In this document: one piece after another, positions 15,016-16,878 of the stretch | Layout: each line of letters starts with the position of its first letter | How positions within the stretch are numbered: the first letter of the stretch is position 1 | NCBI GenBank assembly: GCA_014238345.1 | Contig: JABABF010000207.1 | Coordinates: 1 to 16,878, forward strand | From: Gammaproteobacteria bacterium | Lineage (GTDB): Bacteria; Pseudomonadota; Gammaproteobacteria; JABABF01 | Direction: 5' to 3' | Length of the DNA: 16,878 nucleotides | Position numbers and translations under genes: made by a program | Notes under the pieces: model-generated | The model's input: the letters and a program-made list of their open reading frames with translations, nothing else | Told to the model about the DNA's origin: nothing | Database searches by the model: none

Positions 15016-15060
15016 GTTCGCCGATCCTACTGTGAAAATGCTAGCAAGTCGCAATGAGCA

Positions 15061-15106
15061 ACGCTCTATTGAGCGTATTCATCATAACCCATCGCTTAGA
15101 GAGCGA
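15061..15106. repeat. Two short hairpins between yjbQ and the DUF4345-like gene
   Basis: ACGCTC-TATT-GAGCGT (15061-15076) is a perfect 6-bp stem with a 4-nt loop. TCGCT-tagag-AGCGA (15092-15106) is a 5-bp stem. On the minus strand they lie after yjbQ and before the next gene. Neither is followed by a T-run. A TATGAT (-10-like, minus strand, 15081-15086) sits between them without a clear -35. Confidence 0.45.
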
Positions 15107-15123
15107 CGACGACTGTGTGTCAT

Positions 15124-15531
15124 TTAGGGGGCAAAATGTAGCAGTAGTTCGCGCCGCCGTAGCCCCTGACGATGCTCCCATAAAAACACTCCCTGCCAAG
15201 TACCCAGCGCGAGTTGCCCGTCTATAATCGGCAGAGCAAGGCTGATGGTGCCCAGCGCGGTTTTAATATGGGCGGGCATATCGTCTGAACCCTCTGCTGT
15301 ATGGGTGTAGAGAGCATCTCCTTCAGGCACCAATCTTTGCAACCAGGCTTCTAGGTCTCTCAATACGCTAGGGTCGGCGTTTTCCTGCACCAATAGACTG
15401 GCCGAGGTATGGCGCAGATACAGTGTGCAGAGGCCGTCGCGCCAATCGGCCTCGGCCACAGCCCGCTGCAATTGCGGGGTAAATTCGTGCAAGCCTGAAC
15501 CGTGTGCCAGCAGTTCTAGGTGGCGGATCAT
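15124..15531 (-). CDS. yjbQ: YjbQ/UPF0047 family protein
   Basis: Small cytoplasmic protein of 135 residues, the usual length of the family. Hallmarks are LRHTSASLLVQENADPSV (His41), YTHTAEGSDDMPAHIK (His77, Asp-Asp 83-84, His88), LGTWQGVFLWEHR and a basic end. The conserved His/Asp/Glu set is thought to bind a metal. Family members have been reported to have weak thiamin-phosphate synthase activity, but the physiological role is unsettled. Its ATG overlaps the bioA stop by 4 nt (ATGA, 15528-15531), so it is translated from the bioA message. A link to cofactor metabolism is suggestive only. Confidence 0.93.
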   Translation of the reverse strand: MIRHLELLAHGSGLHEFTPQLQRAVAEADWRDGLCTLYLRHTSASLLVQENADPSVLRDLEAWLQRLVPEGDALYTHTAEGSDDMPAHIKTALGTISLALPIIDGQLALGTWQGVFLWEHRQGLRRRELLLHFAP

Positions 15532-16847
15532 CGCGCAGCTTCAACCATTGCGGAGGCCAGCTGCTCCAGTTCGGAGCGCTCAATAGTGTATGGGGGCATC
15601 GCATAGATCAGTCTGCCAAAGGGTCTCAGCCAGACACCTCTGTCGAGCAGGCGGCGCTGGAGGAGAGCCGGGTCGGCGGGTGGCTCGCGCAACTCAATCA
15701 CGGCAATAGCACCCAAGCAGCGCACGTCAGCAACCCCAGGTAATGAGCGTGCCACCTCAAGCGAGCTCTTGAAACCCGCTTCGATTGCCATGACGCGCTC
15801 GCTCCAAGGAGATTCGAGTAGCAGGCGCACGCTCTCCGCCGCCACCGCACAGGCCAGCGGATTAGCCATGAAAGTCGGGCCGTGCAATAGAGCGCGAGCC
15901 TCACTGGCATTGACCCCCGCCGCCACTGTAGCACTGCACAGAGTGGCCCCAAGACTCATGTAGCCCCCCGTCAGCGCCTTGCCCAAGCACAGCACATCGG
16001 CTTGCAGGGCGGCGTGTTCACAGGCAAACATACGTCCAGTGCGCCCAAAGCCAGTGGCGATCTCATCGGCGATCAACAGCACATCGGCAGTGTCGCACAA
16101 CTCACGCAATCGGCGCAGATAGTCAGCGGAATAAAACCACATGCCGCCCGCGCCCTGTACTATTGGCTCGACAATTAACGCAGCGATGTGTTGGCCGTGG
16201 CGCTTGAGCGAACGAGCCACTGGCTCCAGCTCTCTCTCATCGCAGTCTGTGCCGAAAGGCACCGATGGACGCGGGACAAAATACTGTTTTGGCATACCGC
16301 CACGAAATAGCTGATGCATGCCCGTCACTGGGTCGCAGACCGACATCGCGCCAAAGGTGTCACCGTGGTAACCGCCGCGCAGGGCTAAGAAGCGCTGCCG
16401 CTCTGGTTGCCCGCGTCCACGCCAGTATTGCAGCGCCATTTTCAGCGCAACTTCCACCGCCACCGAACCAGAATCACTATAAAACACCTGATCAAAGTGT
16501 CCTGGAGCCAGTTCTAACAACAGCTGCCCCAGCGCTACGGCTGGCGGATGCGCCAAACCGCCGAACATCACGTGACTCATTTGCTGTAACTGGGTGCTGA
16601 CCGCCGCATTGAGGCGCGGCTGGTTATAGCCATGGATCGCGCTCCACCACGAAGCCATGCCATCAATGAGCTGACGACCATCTGCTAGCTGTAGATAAAC
16701 CCCCTCAGCGGCCACCACCAGTGGCCGCAGCTCAGCTGCTTGAGCCGACTCGTAGGGGTGCCACAGATGTTGGCGGTCGAATTCCGTGTCGGCGGCGTAG
16801 GCCGCGTTGCGTTTAGTCGAGGAGATCAGCGACGGTTGCAGCCTCAT
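15528..16847 (-). CDS. bioA: Adenosylmethionine-8-amino-7-oxononanoate aminotransferase
   Basis: PLP-dependent class III aminotransferase that makes 7,8-diaminopelargonate from KAPA with S-adenosylmethionine as amino donor, in biotin synthesis. The 439-residue product compares with about 429 in E. coli. Motifs: HLWHPYES near the N-terminus, DGMASWWSAIHGYN (the WW motif typical of BioA), FYSDSGSVAVEVALKMA for phosphate binding, GGYHGDTFGAMSV, ADEIATGFGRTG with the PLP-binding Asp261, and LGKALTGGY with the Schiff-base Lys290. The start ATG 16847 has AGGA 8 nt upstream. The N-terminal lead before HLWHPY is about ten residues longer than in E. coli. Other bio genes are not in the window. yjbQ overlaps its 3' end. 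Confidence 0.96.
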   Translation of the reverse strand: MRLQPSLISSTKRNAAYAADTEFDRQHLWHPYESAQAAELRPLVVAAEGVYLQLADGRQLIDGMASWWSAIHGYNQPRLNAAVSTQLQQMSHVMFGGLAHPPAVALGQLLLELAPGHFDQVFYSDSGSVAVEVALKMALQYWRGRGQPERQRFLALRGGYHGDTFGAMSVCDPVTGMHQLFRGGMPKQYFVPRPSVPFGTDCDERELEPVARSLKRHGQHIAALIVEPIVQGAGGMWFYSADYLRRLRELCDTADVLLIADEIATGFGRTGRMFACEHAALQADVLCLGKALTGGYMSLGATLCSATVAAGVNASEARALLHGPTFMANPLACAVAAESVRLLLESPWSERVMAIEAGFKSSLEVARSLPGVADVRCLGAIAVIELREPPADPALLQRRLLDRGVWLRPFGRLIYAMPPYTIERSELEQLASAMVEAAR

Positions 16848-16878
16848 CGCTCAATTCCTGCGCTGAGCTGGCCATGCG

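Noticed and set aside
16813..16875. Minus-strand open frame from the right edge, ending in TAA at 16813-16815 (tail like QELSDEAATVADLLD)
   Set aside because: It could be the 3' end of a gene upstream of bioA with a 35-nt overlap, but about 20 residues without a recognisable motif cannot support a call.

Overview
The window looks like chromosomal DNA of a gammaproteobacterium. The order thrS-infC-rpmI-rplT-pheS-pheT-ihfA-merR-tRNA-Pro is the classic translation/IHF block of that class, and the protein sequences fit it. I cannot name a genus. Base composition is moderately GC-rich, and I see no transposase, integrase, phage gene or CRISPR array.

Left part (1-6613, plus strand): the 3' end of thrS is followed by infC, rpmI, rplT, pheS, pheT, ihfA and a small MerR-type regulator, then tRNA-Pro(GGG). 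Junctions are tight: pheS/pheT overlap by 4 nt and ihfA/merR by 8 nt. infC very probably starts at an AUC codon (903) behind a perfect AGGAGG, so its protein is longer than an ATG-based call from 969. IF3 also has a tail of about 76 residues, rich in Ser, Thr, Gly and Asp and built partly from DNA tandem repeats. Most other genes here have weak or no visible Shine-Dalgarno sequence, so the infC signal stands out.

Middle part (6647-12764, plus strand): two tandem, clearly paralogous, exported DUF3604 proteins (PHP-like His/Asp motifs, Cys-rich) are followed by a membrane-anchored parvulin-like PPIase and a HupE/UreJ_2-type membrane protein. The last three genes are joined by TGATG stop/start overlaps. 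This is the least understood and most interesting part: it looks like one cell-envelope system, possibly a secreted metal-dependent hydrolase pair with its own folding helper and a metal-related membrane protein. The function is unknown. The second DUF3604 gene has a perfect TATAAT upstream.

Right part (12915-16847, minus strand): bioA (biotin synthesis) overlaps yjbQ (UPF0047) by 4 nt, followed by a small DUF4345-like membrane protein and a GMC-family FAD alcohol/choline dehydrogenase. This block converges on the HupE-like gene across a 150-bp AT-rich gap that holds a perfect 12-bp palindrome and an 8-bp inverted repeat. No gene-free stretch exceeds 300 bases; the longest is this 150-bp gap. 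Family assignments are by eye from remembered motifs and homologues, without any database search.
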